From the NCBI GenBank assembly GCA_030627475.1, contig DAOURZ010000010.1, positions 1 to 13,364 on the forward strand: DNA of 13,364 nucleotides, given 5' to 3'. The position numbers and the translations under genes are program-made. The notes under the pieces are model-generated. The model searched no databases, had not been told where the DNA came from, and worked only from the letters and a program-made list of their open reading frames with translations. The DNA comes from Deltaproteobacteria bacterium (GTDB lineage: Bacteria > Desulfobacterota > Desulfobacteria > Desulfobacterales > ETH-SRB1). Below, in pieces: positions 1-7,067 of this stretch (the first letter of the stretch is position 1; the number at the start of each line of letters is the position of its first letter).

Positions 1-73
1 AACACTGTGCAACAAGGCGGACATAAGCTGTGATGCCTTAGTTGGGCAGTTATTTCGTCCACGTTCCTTAGCC

Positions 74-121
74 ACCGTAGGTGGCGTGAACTTAAATTTT
101 AAGTGCCCGCTACCCTACGGT
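74..121. repeat. Hairpin-forming fragment of a dispersed repeat, upstream of dnaB
   Basis: The 48-nt dyad has outer arms ACCGTAGG (74-81) and CCTACGGT (114-121) and an inner pairing of GAACTTAAA with TTTTAAGTGC. Just before it, GGGCAGTTATTTCGTCCACG followed by TTCCTTAG (about 45-70) resembles the end of the copy at the right edge of the window read on the other strand. The segment AAATTTTAAG...CCTACGGTTAA also matches the copy near 11680-11716. It looks like a degenerate member of an intergenic repeat family. A role as a transcript terminator for the unseen upstream gene is possible. Confidence 0.5.
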
Positions 122-150
122 TAATCTCATAATTGAGTTTTTAAATTTCT
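122..150 (+). terminator. Possible weak terminator before dnaB
   Basis: CTCA-TAAT-TGAG followed by TTTTTAAATTT forms a very short stem followed by a U-rich run. It could end transcription of the gene to the left of the window. The stem is only 4 to 5 bp, so this is weak evidence. Confidence 0.2.
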
Positions 151-183
151 GAAGAATTCAAGTTTATATTTCATCTAAAACCA

Positions 184-1548
184 ATGGCCAATAGGCAGAT
201 TCAAAACAAACAAGACCCCTCTCTTTATAAAATTCCCCCTCAAAATATTGAGGCCGAGGAATCTTTACTCAGCGGAATCCTTATAGATAACAACACATTG
301 ATTGATATCGTTGATATTGTTTCACCAGAAGATTTCTATAGATCGGCTCATCAAAAAATATTTTCCGGTATTATTGAACTTTTTTCAAAGAACGAACCTG
401 TTGATTTTGTAACTCTTACCAACTCTCTCAAGGAAAGGGGACATTTAGAGGAGATTGGAGGAGCAACATATCTGGCCACGCTTGTTGATACCGTACCGCT
501 TGCTGTAAATTCAAAACATTATGCTAAAATTGTTCATGATAAGGCATCGTTAAGGCAACTTATAGAAAAAGCAAATGAAATCGCCAAAGAATGCTTTGAA
601 GACAAGGGAAATATTGATGAAATAATAGATTTTGCTGAAAGTTCAATTTTTGAAATTTCAAAAAATAAGCATAAACAAGCATTCTATCCTATAAGTGCAA
701 TGATTGATGGGAATATTGAGACACTTGAAGAAAGACAGGGCAACAAGAGCCTGGTAAGCGGTGTTCCAACAGGGTTTACCAGACTTGATAGTCTTACATC
801 CGGCCTGCAGAAAGCAGAACTTATCATTCTTGCTGCACGCCCAAGTATGGGAAAAACAGCCTTGGCCCTTAATATTGCCAGGAACGTCGCAATTGATGCA
901 AATGTGCCTGTAGCCATATTTTCCCTTGAAATGTCAAAAGAACAACTATCAATGCGTTTGCTTTGTTCTGAAGCGAGGATTGATTCATCTCGTTTAAGAG
1001 GAGGTTTTTTCAGTATGGAAGACTGGCGCAAATTAACAGATGCTGCCGGAGTTCTATCTGATACTTCTATTTTTATTGACGATACCCCCGATATATCAGC
1101 GCTGGAAATACGAGCAAAGGCACGTAGATTAAAAATGGAAAAAAATATAGGCCTTGTCGTTATTGATTACCTTCAGCTTATGAAAGGCCGTATGTCTGCT
1201 GAACGTCGAGATCTTGAAATCTCCGAAATATCAAGATCTCTGAAAGCTTTGGCCAAAGAGCTTGATATTCCGGTAATGGCTTTATCTCAGCTCAACAGAA
1301 TGCTTGAGCAACGAAACGACAAGCAGCCAAGACTATCAGACTTGAGAGAATCCGGAGCTCTTGAACAGGATGCAGATGTAGTTACTTTTATATACAGAGA
1401 CGAAATATATAACAACGATGCAAACAATCCCAAAAAAGGTATAGCGGATATTCTGATTAGAAAAAATAGAAATGGCCCCACAGGCGAGCTGACATTAACG
1501 TTCCTGGATAGCTATACACGTTTTGAAAATATTGCATTTGAAAGATAG
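184..1548 (+). CDS. dnaB: Replicative DNA helicase DnaB
   Basis: This is the hexameric 5'-3' helicase that unwinds DNA at the replication fork and recruits primase. The 454 residues are normal for the family. An N-terminal DnaB domain (about 15-118) is followed by a linker and the RecA-like motor. The motor has Walker A ARPSMGKT (218-225), Walker B VVIDY (325-329), the RDLEISEISRSLKALAKEL stretch, SQLNR (368-372) and LSDLRESGALEQDADVV (384-400). The C-terminal KNRNGPTG (427-434) is typical of the family. No intein or insertion interrupts it. The ATG at 184 has no strong Shine-Dalgarno sequence, but it gives the expected N terminus. In many bacteria dnaB follows rpsF-rpsR-rplI; whether it does here is outside the window. 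It converges with the dnaA-glcD pair, with about 130 bp between the stop codons and no clear terminator there. Confidence 0.97.
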   Translation: MANRQIQNKQDPSLYKIPPQNIEAEESLLSGILIDNNTLIDIVDIVSPEDFYRSAHQKIFSGIIELFSKNEPVDFVTLTNSLKERGHLEEIGGATYLATLVDTVPLAVNSKHYAKIVHDKASLRQLIEKANEIAKECFEDKGNIDEIIDFAESSIFEISKNKHKQAFYPISAMIDGNIETLEERQGNKSLVSGVPTGFTRLDSLTSGLQKAELIILAARPSMGKTALALNIARNVAIDANVPVAIFSLEMSKEQLSMRLLCSEARIDSSRLRGGFFSMEDWRKLTDAAGVLSDTSIFIDDTPDISALEIRAKARRLKMEKNIGLVVIDYLQLMKGRMSAERRDLEISEISRSLKALAKELDIPVMALSQLNRMLEQRNDKQPRLSDLRESGALEQDADVVTFIYRDEIYNNDANNPKKGIADILIRKNRNGPTGELTLTFLDSYTRFENIAFER

Positions 1549-1676
1549 AATATAGCTATTCACCAACTTAGAAACGGGGACAAAATAATTTATATGAAAA
1601 AAAAAGCAAACTATCCTCAATATCGTGTACCCTGATTTTTAAAATCGAAGTAAATCAACAGAGTCATAAATCTGGA

Positions 1677-3074
1677 TCAAAGGGGAAAAATTTTGCCGGG
1701 ATTTAATATACCGTTGGGATCAAAAATATTTTTTATCTTTTTCATAAGTCCGAGTTCTACGGCACCTATCTCTTTTTGAATATAGGGTAACTTGGCTATA
1801 CCAATACCATGTTCTCCTGAAATGGTTCCGCCCAGTTTGAGTGTATATCCAAACAGCGCTTCAACGGCGTGTTCTGCCTTTTTAAGATCTTCTTTATTAT
1901 TTTTATCAAGCATTATATTAAAATGAATATTTCCGTCTCCGGCATGGCCGAAACTTACCATTACAAGTCCGGTTTTTTTTCTTAATTCATCTATTTTTTT
2001 TACAATATCAGGTATCCTGTTTCTCGGTACCACAATATCTTCATTTATCTTATCCCTGCCATATCTAAACAAAGCCGGCGAAATCGCCTTTCGAGCTTTC
2101 CAGAGTCTGTCAGCATCTTCTTTATTGCCGGCTTTTTCCACTTTCGCAGCCCCATAGGAAATACAAAGTTCTTCTATCTGATTTATCGCAATCTCAACTT
2201 CTTTCTTTTTTCCATCAACATCAATTAAAAGCAATGCATCAGAATTAACAGGTAGTCCCATCTTGAGATACTCTTCAACACATCTAATTGAAGCATTGTC
2301 CATATATTCTATTGTTCGCGGTATTATGCCATATTGAATAATCGCTGAAACCGCCTTTGCAGCGGTTTCCATATTATTAAAAATAGCGGTCATAGTACTG
2401 ACTCTCTCCGGGAGTGGTAAAAGTCTGAGAGTTATACGCGTAATTACTCCCAGCGTCCCTTCTGAGCCAACAAGAAGCCTGGTCAGATCATAACCTACCA
2501 CCCCTTTGGCTGTACGTACTCCGGTATTTATAATTTCTCCGGTTGGAAGGACAGCTTCTATCCCAAGCACGTAATCACGTGTAACACCATATTTAACTGC
2601 ACGTGGGCCGCCGGCACATTCTGCCAGATTGCCGCCCAGAGTGCAAAATTCAGAACTTGAGGGATCCGGGGGATAAAAAAGGTTTTCCTTTTCAACAGCT
2701 TTATGAAAACGGCCGGTCACAACACCCGACTCAACGCTGGCAATAAGGTTTTCCTTATCTATTTTTAGAATACGATTAAATCCGGTCATAACAAGAATAA
2801 TCCCTCCTTTTACAGCAAGAGATCCTCCTGTCATTCCTGAACCGGCCCCTCTTGGAATAACAAAAAAACTATCTTTATTGGCAAGCTTCAGAATAGAAGA
2901 TACTTGCAGGACATTTTGAGGAAACAGGACTGCATCAGGCAGATAAGTCTGTGCAGTCGCATCATATGCATAGCATGCAAGATCTTCTTTATCTCTGCTG
3001 AAATTGGACTTGCCTGCTATATCTTTAAGCTTTTTGAAAGTTTTATCACTAATTGTCATTGACAAGCTATCCAT
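1677..3074 (-). CDS. FAD-linked oxidase, GlcD/D-lactate dehydrogenase family
   Basis: This is a flavoprotein that oxidises a 2-hydroxy acid such as glycolate or D-lactate; the substrate is not determined. The FAD-binding (PCMH/VAO) domain covers roughly residues 45-220, with PRGAGSGMTGGS (74-85), PPDPSS (135-140), GGNLAECAGGPRAVKYG (147-163) and LLVGSEGTLG (200-209). The C-terminal FAD-oxidase domain has NEDIVVPR (344-351), GHAGDGNIHFN (376-386, probable metal and substrate histidines), GGTISGEHGIG (415-425) and FDPNGILNPGKIF (451-463). The 465 residues are normal for stand-alone GlcD-type subunits. No GlcE or GlcF partner and no Fe-S domain is present in the window, so the electron acceptor is unknown (electron-transfer flavoprotein or an unlinked GlcF-like protein). 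The ATG is 5 bp after the dnaA stop, and its ribosome site GAGGA overlaps that stop, which implies co-transcription and translational coupling with dnaA. Confidence 0.9.
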   Translation of the reverse strand: MDSLSMTISDKTFKKLKDIAGKSNFSRDKEDLACYAYDATAQTYLPDAVLFPQNVLQVSSILKLANKDSFFVIPRGAGSGMTGGSLAVKGGIILVMTGFNRILKIDKENLIASVESGVVTGRFHKAVEKENLFYPPDPSSSEFCTLGGNLAECAGGPRAVKYGVTRDYVLGIEAVLPTGEIINTGVRTAKGVVGYDLTRLLVGSEGTLGVITRITLRLLPLPERVSTMTAIFNNMETAAKAVSAIIQYGIIPRTIEYMDNASIRCVEEYLKMGLPVNSDALLLIDVDGKKKEVEIAINQIEELCISYGAAKVEKAGNKEDADRLWKARKAISPALFRYGRDKINEDIVVPRNRIPDIVKKIDELRKKTGLVMVSFGHAGDGNIHFNIMLDKNNKEDLKKAEHAVEALFGYTLKLGGTISGEHGIGIAKLPYIQKEIGAVELGLMKKIKNIFDPNGILNPGKIFPL

Positions 3075-3079
3075 GTTCC

Positions 3080-4429
3080 TCAGAATTCTCCGGATTCAAG
3101 TTTTTTGCTGAAAATTTCCATCTGTTTCTGCAAAGCTCTTTTTTCTTTTAACCCTCGCTCAACGATACCAATGGAATGAAGGGCTGTAGCATGATATCTG
3201 TTGAAACTTTTACCAATTGTTTGAAGAGGCAAATCTGTATATCTCCTTGAAAGGTAAATTGCTATTTGTCTTGGACGAACAAAGTTTTGTTTTCGGGAAC
3301 TTGAATTAATATCTTTTATAGAAATATTGAAATGCTTGCACACAAGTTTCTTGATAACATCTATTGTAATATTTTTACGTTGCCTGATTATATTCTGGGC
3401 TACACTTTTCGCAAGATCAAGGTCAATCGGCACTTCAAGAATGGATGACTTGGCTATAACCCCCAGAAGTCCGCTCTCAAGCTGCCTGACATCCGCTGTC
3501 AGTTCACTTGCGAGATAATCAATTACTTCATCATGTAATTTATGTCCTTTATTTTTCGATTTTTTCTTTAATATTTTGACTCTTGTCCTGAAACCGGGAG
3601 GGTCAATATTTGAAATAAGACCGTATGAAAACCGCGATACTAATTTTTCATTAAGTTTAGGAATATCGGAAGGGAGATAACAACTTGAAAAAATAATTTT
3701 CTTATCTGCTTCAAAAAGATAATCAAGAATTAAAGCCAGCTCAATCTGTGTACGCTCCTTTCCACTTAAAGAATGCACATCTTCAAGAAGCAATACATCA
3801 CATCCATTCCTGTATTTTCCCTTGAATTCATTAATTGAACCATTCCTAAAAGCATTAACCATCTCATTGGTAAACTCTTCTGCGGTTATATAATATACAT
3901 GTTCTGCTGGATATCGAGATATTATATGGTGACCCACGGCCTGCGAAAGATGACTTTTTCCCATTCCCATTTTTGATAATAAAAATAAGGAATTTTGCTG
4001 CGAATTCTTTTTGGAAGCAAGGTTAACTGCCGCTAAATAAGCAAAGTCATTATTGTTGCCGACAACGAACTGATCAAAAGTAAAATCTTTTCTTAATAAT
4101 CGGCCATTATACGGACGCAAATTAATCCCTGGCAGAGGGAGCTGGATATTATTATCCTTTTTAAAACATGAGTTCTCTTTTTTACTGGTTTTGCAGAAAA
4201 TCTCAATGCTAAGCTTGTATGCTTTACCGGAAGTTTTTTTTATTTCCGTTTCTATAATTGAACCATAGTGGTCAAGAATATGCTTTTTTGAAAAAGTATT
4301 TGCACACGAGAATACAATACAATTCCCCTTACATTCTATAAAGGCTACCGGTTCAATCCACATTTTATAACTATGGACAGGAATCTGTTTTTTAATCGAC
4401 CGTTTTACTTCTTCCCATATCTGTTTCAT
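3080..4429 (-). CDS. dnaA: Chromosomal replication initiator DnaA (divergent signature)
   Basis: This is an AAA+ ATPase that binds and melts the origin and loads DnaB. The 449 residues are normal. Domain I (1-80) has the typical WEEVKRSIKKQI and YKMWIEP pattern, followed by a short domain II linker (about 80-112). AAA+ domain III has Walker A SKMGMGKS (152-159), Walker B DVLLLED (211-217, Glu in place of the usual first Asp), a sensor region IIFSSCYLPSDIPKL and RLxSRF-type LVSRFSYGL, and sensor 2 LTADVRQLESGL (310-321). Domain IV holds RKQNFVRPRQIAIYLSRRYT (379-398). The DNA-contact signature reads FNRYHATALH (409-418), where most bacteria have GGRDHTTVLH. The ATG gives a complete domain I, although no good Shine-Dalgarno sequence precedes it. 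Its downstream neighbour is a GlcD-type oxidase, not dnaN. Upstream lies a 1.08-kb AT-rich region containing a 200-bp inverted repeat. I judge it the lineage's main DnaA because all four domains are intact. Confidence 0.93.
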   Translation of the reverse strand: MKQIWEEVKRSIKKQIPVHSYKMWIEPVAFIECKGNCIVFSCANTFSKKHILDHYGSIIETEIKKTSGKAYKLSIEIFCKTSKKENSCFKKDNNIQLPLPGINLRPYNGRLLRKDFTFDQFVVGNNNDFAYLAAVNLASKKNSQQNSLFLLSKMGMGKSHLSQAVGHHIISRYPAEHVYYITAEEFTNEMVNAFRNGSINEFKGKYRNGCDVLLLEDVHSLSGKERTQIELALILDYLFEADKKIIFSSCYLPSDIPKLNEKLVSRFSYGLISNIDPPGFRTRVKILKKKSKNKGHKLHDEVIDYLASELTADVRQLESGLLGVIAKSSILEVPIDLDLAKSVAQNIIRQRKNITIDVIKKLVCKHFNISIKDINSSSRKQNFVRPRQIAIYLSRRYTDLPLQTIGKSFNRYHATALHSIGIVERGLKEKRALQKQMEIFSKKLESGEF

Positions 4430-4600
4430 AGGGCATTACAATCCATATTCCAAAAAATAAGGTTAATATTAAAAGTTTTTCAAACGACTTTGCAAACCAA
4501 GAAAAATCAAGCTGTTTGGAAAAAATATTCAAATATAAATTTGAACCTGAATTGAACAAATTTTGGTTTGATCTGCACATCTCTTCCCCAAATCGCTCAA

Positions 4601-4800
4601 ATTAGGAACGTAAACGAAATAATTTCATCAACTATGCATCATAGATTCGGACCGCCTTTGTTTGATCTAAAATCTCAAAAGTATCAAAATAGCTCGCTAT
4701 TCCTTCAACTTTTGTGCCTATTTTAAATCGGGCAGATCAAACAAATCCAACCAAAATCTATGCGCCTACTTGATGAAGTTAATTCGTTCACGTTCCTAAT
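4601..4800. repeat. 200-bp imperfect inverted repeat (MITE-like or structured element)
   Basis: The left end ATTAGGAACG (4601-4610) is the exact reverse complement of the right end CGTTCCTAAT (4791-4800). Extended by eye, the outer arms 4601-4631 and 4770-4800 pair at 28 of 31 positions. Further inward, GTTTGATCT (4660-4668) pairs with AGATCAAAC (4734-4742), and CATAGATT pairs with AATCTATG. The centre has AATAGC-TC-GCTATT (4688-4701). Almost the whole element can therefore fold into one long hairpin. No coding capacity and no clear target-site duplication were seen. It could be a miniature inverted-repeat element or a structured regulatory element upstream of dnaA. Confidence 0.75.
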
Positions 4801-5204
4801 GTTTAAAAAAGATTTTTTGAAACGTATAAGAAGAATCGAAAAATTAAATAAGGATTAGGGATCCAAAAATTCTTGTGAAATTTAATGGCTTGATTAAGCT
4901 ATCAGCACCTTTCTGTCAAACCTGAATAATAATGTTTTACGCCTGTTTCGTAAAAAGTTATTAACAATTTATAGTTATCTGTTTTTATTGATCAATATTT
5001 TAAACATATAAACAACTACTTCTAAATACAAACATTTTTGCAAAGAGATTTTTTTGCAAACATTTTATGGAGATCCATCATTATCAGCACATTATTTACA
5101 ATAATGAACTATTCAAAAAGCTCGCCAATCCTTTCATTATCTTTAATTTTCAAAAAAAAATGCAAGCATCTTTGTAATAAAACATTTTTTAAATAACATC
5201 ATAT

Positions 5205-5226
5205 AGTTACCCCGTTCACGTTCCTG
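5205..5226. repeat. Solo end of the dispersed repeat
   Basis: CCGTTCACGTTCCTGACC shares the core CGTTCACGTTCCT with the right arm of the 200-bp inverted repeat (near 4785-4797) and resembles TTCGTCCACGTTCCTTAG near 54-70. It is probably a remnant or an end of the same repeat family. No partner end was found nearby. Confidence 0.4.
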
Positions 5227-5313
5227 ACCGTTATCGAATTGTATACCGGGAGCTGAAGGCTTCAGTTTAGCCATCTGAATTAATAAATTCGAAATCTCAG
5301 ATTTATTTAGAGA

Positions 5314-5341
5314 TTGTTTGATATTATTCAGAAGTTATGAT
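5314..5341 (+). promoter_or_regulatory. Candidate sigma70-type promoter for the cold-shock gene
   Basis: TTGTTT (5314-5319) and TATGAT (5336-5341) are spaced by 16 bp. They would give a leader of roughly 160 nt before the ATG at 5510, a long leader of the kind known for cspA mRNAs. The -35 match is poor, so the assignment is tentative. Confidence 0.25.
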
Positions 5342-5509
5342 ATTATTAAAATAGTTCGGTGGGAAAAAGCTTAATGATCTTGATTTGTTTTTTAAAAATA
5401 CGTTTTGAATGGCGTACCGGTTTCGTTCTTAAGGGAAAATATATTTGTCAAAGTGGCAACAACCTGAAGTCTGGAACCATTAGATTTTTTTTGAAAGGAG
5501 ATTGTCACT

Positions 5510-5710
5510 ATGGCGAATGGAATTGTGAAGTGGTTTAATGACCAAAAAGGTTTTGGATTTATTGAACAAGAAGATGGTCCTGATGTATTTGTTCATCATT
5601 CAGGAATCAATTCATCTGGGTTTAAAACCCTTAATGAAGGTGATCGGGTTACATTTGATATTGAGCAAGGGCAAAAAGGCCCTGCTGCTGTAAATGTAAC
5701 TGTAGCTTAG
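5510..5710 (+). CDS. Cold-shock domain protein, CspA family
   Basis: This is a 66-residue single-domain cold-shock protein that binds single-stranded RNA or DNA and acts as an RNA chaperone in the cytoplasm. RNP1 is KGFGFI (13-18) and RNP2 is VFVHH (26-30), preceded by the characteristic GIVKWFND start. The protein ends in the usual AVNVTV strand. A strong AAAGGAG ribosome site lies 8 to 9 bp before the ATG and fixes the start. It is monocistronic, with its own long AT-rich leader and a strong terminator just after the stop. The family name is certain. Whether it is cold-induced or constitutive cannot be told from the sequence. Confidence 0.96.
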   Translation: MANGIVKWFNDQKGFGFIEQEDGPDVFVHHSGINSSGFKTLNEGDRVTFDIEQGQKGPAAVNVTVA

Positions 5711-5731
5711 CCTTAAGCTCAATTAGTTAAT

Positions 5732-5774
5732 AAAAAAAGGCACTCCGTCAAATTAGCGCAGAGTGCCTTTTTTT
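5732..5774. terminator. Bidirectional rho-independent terminator between csp and the TrmO-like gene
   Basis: A GC-containing stem GGCACTC (5739-5745) pairs with GAGTGCC (5761-5767). It is flanked by seven A on the left and seven T on the right, so the extended arms are AAAAAAAGGCACTC and GAGTGCCTTTTTTT. The symmetry lets it terminate rightward csp transcripts and leftward transcripts of the facing gene. Confidence 0.9.
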
Positions 5775-5839
5775 GTTGGCAGATATAGTGTAATCCTAAA
5801 AAAATGTTCGGGGTAGAAAACGATCAGGGGTTAATTAAA

Positions 5840-6277
5840 TCACAGCGTAGTCTTGCCTTTGAAACTCGGACAACTGTGTTTTTCTTCAACATGAGGCTTG
5901 ATATCCAAAACAGGTGTCCCATCACGCATATCAATTCCTGTTACGTAAACGAAGTTATCTTTTCTCCCGACAACTTCCAAAACCGACATGCCAACAGGAT
6001 TCGGCCGGATTGGCGAACAAGTGCTGAAGACGCCTAATTGCTCTCCACGGTGTGGAGGTGTCTGGCTGAGAAACTGTGAAATAAACTCAGGGCTTTGATG
6101 AAAATAAAAAATCACTACAATACGTTGGCCGACTCTGATATCTTTAAGCCCTTCTAAATATTTTTTATCTATAACCAATGCCCCTTCTTCATCCGAAACA
6201 CTCCAATGTCGGGGAATTTTTTCAGCATCAGTCTGAACAAAACCTATAGGTTCCATTTCGACGCTCATATTATTCAT
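5840..6277 (-). CDS. TsaA/TrmO-domain protein, probable tRNA t6A37 methyltransferase
   Basis: TrmO-family enzymes methylate N6-threonylcarbamoyladenosine at position 37 of tRNA using S-adenosylmethionine bound in a beta-barrel fold. The 145-residue protein is essentially one TsaA domain. It opens with MEPIGFVQTD (8-17), then has LGVFSTCSPIRPNPVGMS (81-98) and GIDMRDGTPVLDIKPH (114-129), the two family hallmarks. It is short compared with the enterobacterial TrmO of about 235 residues, but short versions are common. The usual Arg of the GVFATRSP motif is Cys here (residue 87), and the usual acidic end after KPY is replaced by HVEEKHSCPSFKG. Methyl transfer to another tRNA or small molecule therefore cannot be excluded. 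The start codon is ATG; a second in-frame ATG follows at codon 4, and the ribosome site is weak. It appears to be transcribed alone. Confidence 0.8.
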   Translation of the reverse strand: MNNMSVEMEPIGFVQTDAEKIPRHWSVSDEEGALVIDKKYLEGLKDIRVGQRIVVIFYFHQSPEFISQFLSQTPPHRGEQLGVFSTCSPIRPNPVGMSVLEVVGRKDNFVYVTGIDMRDGTPVLDIKPHVEEKHSCPSFKGKTTL

Positions 6278-6390
6278 TTTAGCTCACAAGTACAGCGTAA
6301 AAAACCCTGTTTTTGTTTTGACATTTTTTGAGGGTACTTTAGAAACCTGGTATCAAGTATCGCGCTGCTGGAAATGTTTTGAGATTAGAT

Positions 6391-6843
6391 TCAAGGGGAA
6401 AGGGTTCGGTCTAAGAGTTTGATGATTGTCGGTTTATATGCATCTTTCCTGGATAGCTCATTTCCTTTTGTTTTAACAAAGAAAAATGAAGTAAATAGAA
6501 ATAAAAAACCAACAATTATTGACAATATTGTCTGATCATAATTCAATATTGGTGCAAGTTTTTCGCCGATAACCACGCCTATAATCAGAAATAAAACTGG
6601 AATCATATACACAAGAAAAGTTGCTTTTAATAATGAAGACGTTTCAAAATTGATAACAACCTTGTCATTGACCTTTGCCTTTGCAGCATTTATTGCTTCA
6701 ATCTCCACATCATCATTGGACGTCCCTCCTCCGGTATCACAAAAACCTTTTGCAGAGCATGATTCACAGGCAGCGCATTTAGTGCATTTAACCCATGCTG
6801 TAGATGAATAAACCTTTGTTACAATGCCTTCTGCAGTTGCCAA
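6391..6843 (-). CDS. RseC/MucC-family positive regulator of sigmaE or SoxR-reducing protein
   Basis: This is a 150-residue inner-membrane protein of the RseC/MucC family. The N-terminal cytoplasmic part holds a Cys cluster, VKCTKCAACESCSAKGFC (18-35, Cys 20, 23, 26, 29, 35). A beta-rich stretch (46-67) comes next, then two membrane segments (about 72-93 and 104-123). In enterobacteria RseC works with the Rnf-like Rsx complex to reduce SoxR, and in many anaerobes an rseC-like gene accompanies rnf. Here it lies 224 bp downstream of rnfA on the same strand, so a role in assembling or modulating Rnf is a reasonable inference. The start is TTG, preceded by AGGGA at suitable spacing, with no in-frame ATG nearby upstream. 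The Cys cluster suggests Fe-S or redox sensing, but this is unproven. Confidence 0.82.
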   Translation of the reverse strand: MATAEGIVTKVYSSTAWVKCTKCAACESCSAKGFCDTGGGTSNDDVEIEAINAAKAKVNDKVVINFETSSLLKATFLVYMIPVLFLIIGVVIGEKLAPILNYDQTILSIIVGFLFLFTSFFFVKTKGNELSRKDAYKPTIIKLLDRTLSP

Positions 6844-7013
6844 AATACTATTCCCTGATGCCTTAGTGCCTTTATGGCTTGAACTATTATAAAAAAGTTT
6901 TGTGTTATAAATAAATTATATTTGCTGCCGGATTATCCTGGATTGGGCTTTAAAATTTTAGTGCGGCATATATGTGTGAAAAATTTTAAATGGTATTCTA
7001 TTTTTAGATATGT

Positions 7014-7053
7014 CCAGGGGAGCATTGCAATATATTTACTTATGCGCCCCTGG
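7014..7053 (-). promoter_or_regulatory. Stem-loop just after rnfA
   Basis: CCAGGGGAGCAT (7014-7025) pairs with ATGCGCCCCTGG (7042-7053) at 11 of 12 positions, with a 16-nt AT-rich loop. It lies 15 bp beyond the rnfA stop on the leftward transcript. No U run follows it, so it is more likely an mRNA 3'-end stabiliser or processing structure than a classical terminator. Confidence 0.5.
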
Positions 7054-7067
7054 TAGTTCCAATTTTT

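Larger units (their letters stand above)
4430..5509. other. 1.08-kb gene-free AT-rich region between dnaA and csp; possible origin or control region
   Basis: I see no credible coding sequence here on either strand. The region contains a 200-bp inverted repeat (4601-4800), an AT-rich stretch (4801-5210) with A and T runs, and a csp leader (about 5340-5509). In the AT-rich stretch the string AAACATTTT occurs three times (near 5030, 5057 and 5181) and TATCAGCAC occurs twice (near 4900 and 5082). The position beside dnaA and the composition would suit an origin or dnaA autoregulation. However, no exact TTATNCACA boxes were found by eye. The nearest strings are TTATTAACA-like (near 4969) and TTATCAGCACA (near 5081). 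Origin function is inference only. Confidence 0.35.

Noticed and set aside
1549..1676. Terminator between convergent dnaB and glcD-like gene
   Set aside because: Only a small AT palindrome (GATTTTTAAAATC) is visible, with no GC stem and U run.
4392..4580. Short leftward frame overlapping the dnaA start
   Set aside because: It overlaps dnaA in another frame, has no recognisable features and no ribosome site.
4430..5509. Classical oriC with DnaA-box cluster
   Set aside because: No TTATNCACA boxes were found by eye on either strand, so only a weak origin candidate is reported.
5804..6037. Rightward frame opposite the TrmO-like gene
   Set aside because: It is antisense to a clear TsaA-domain gene and lies past the csp terminator, with no family features.
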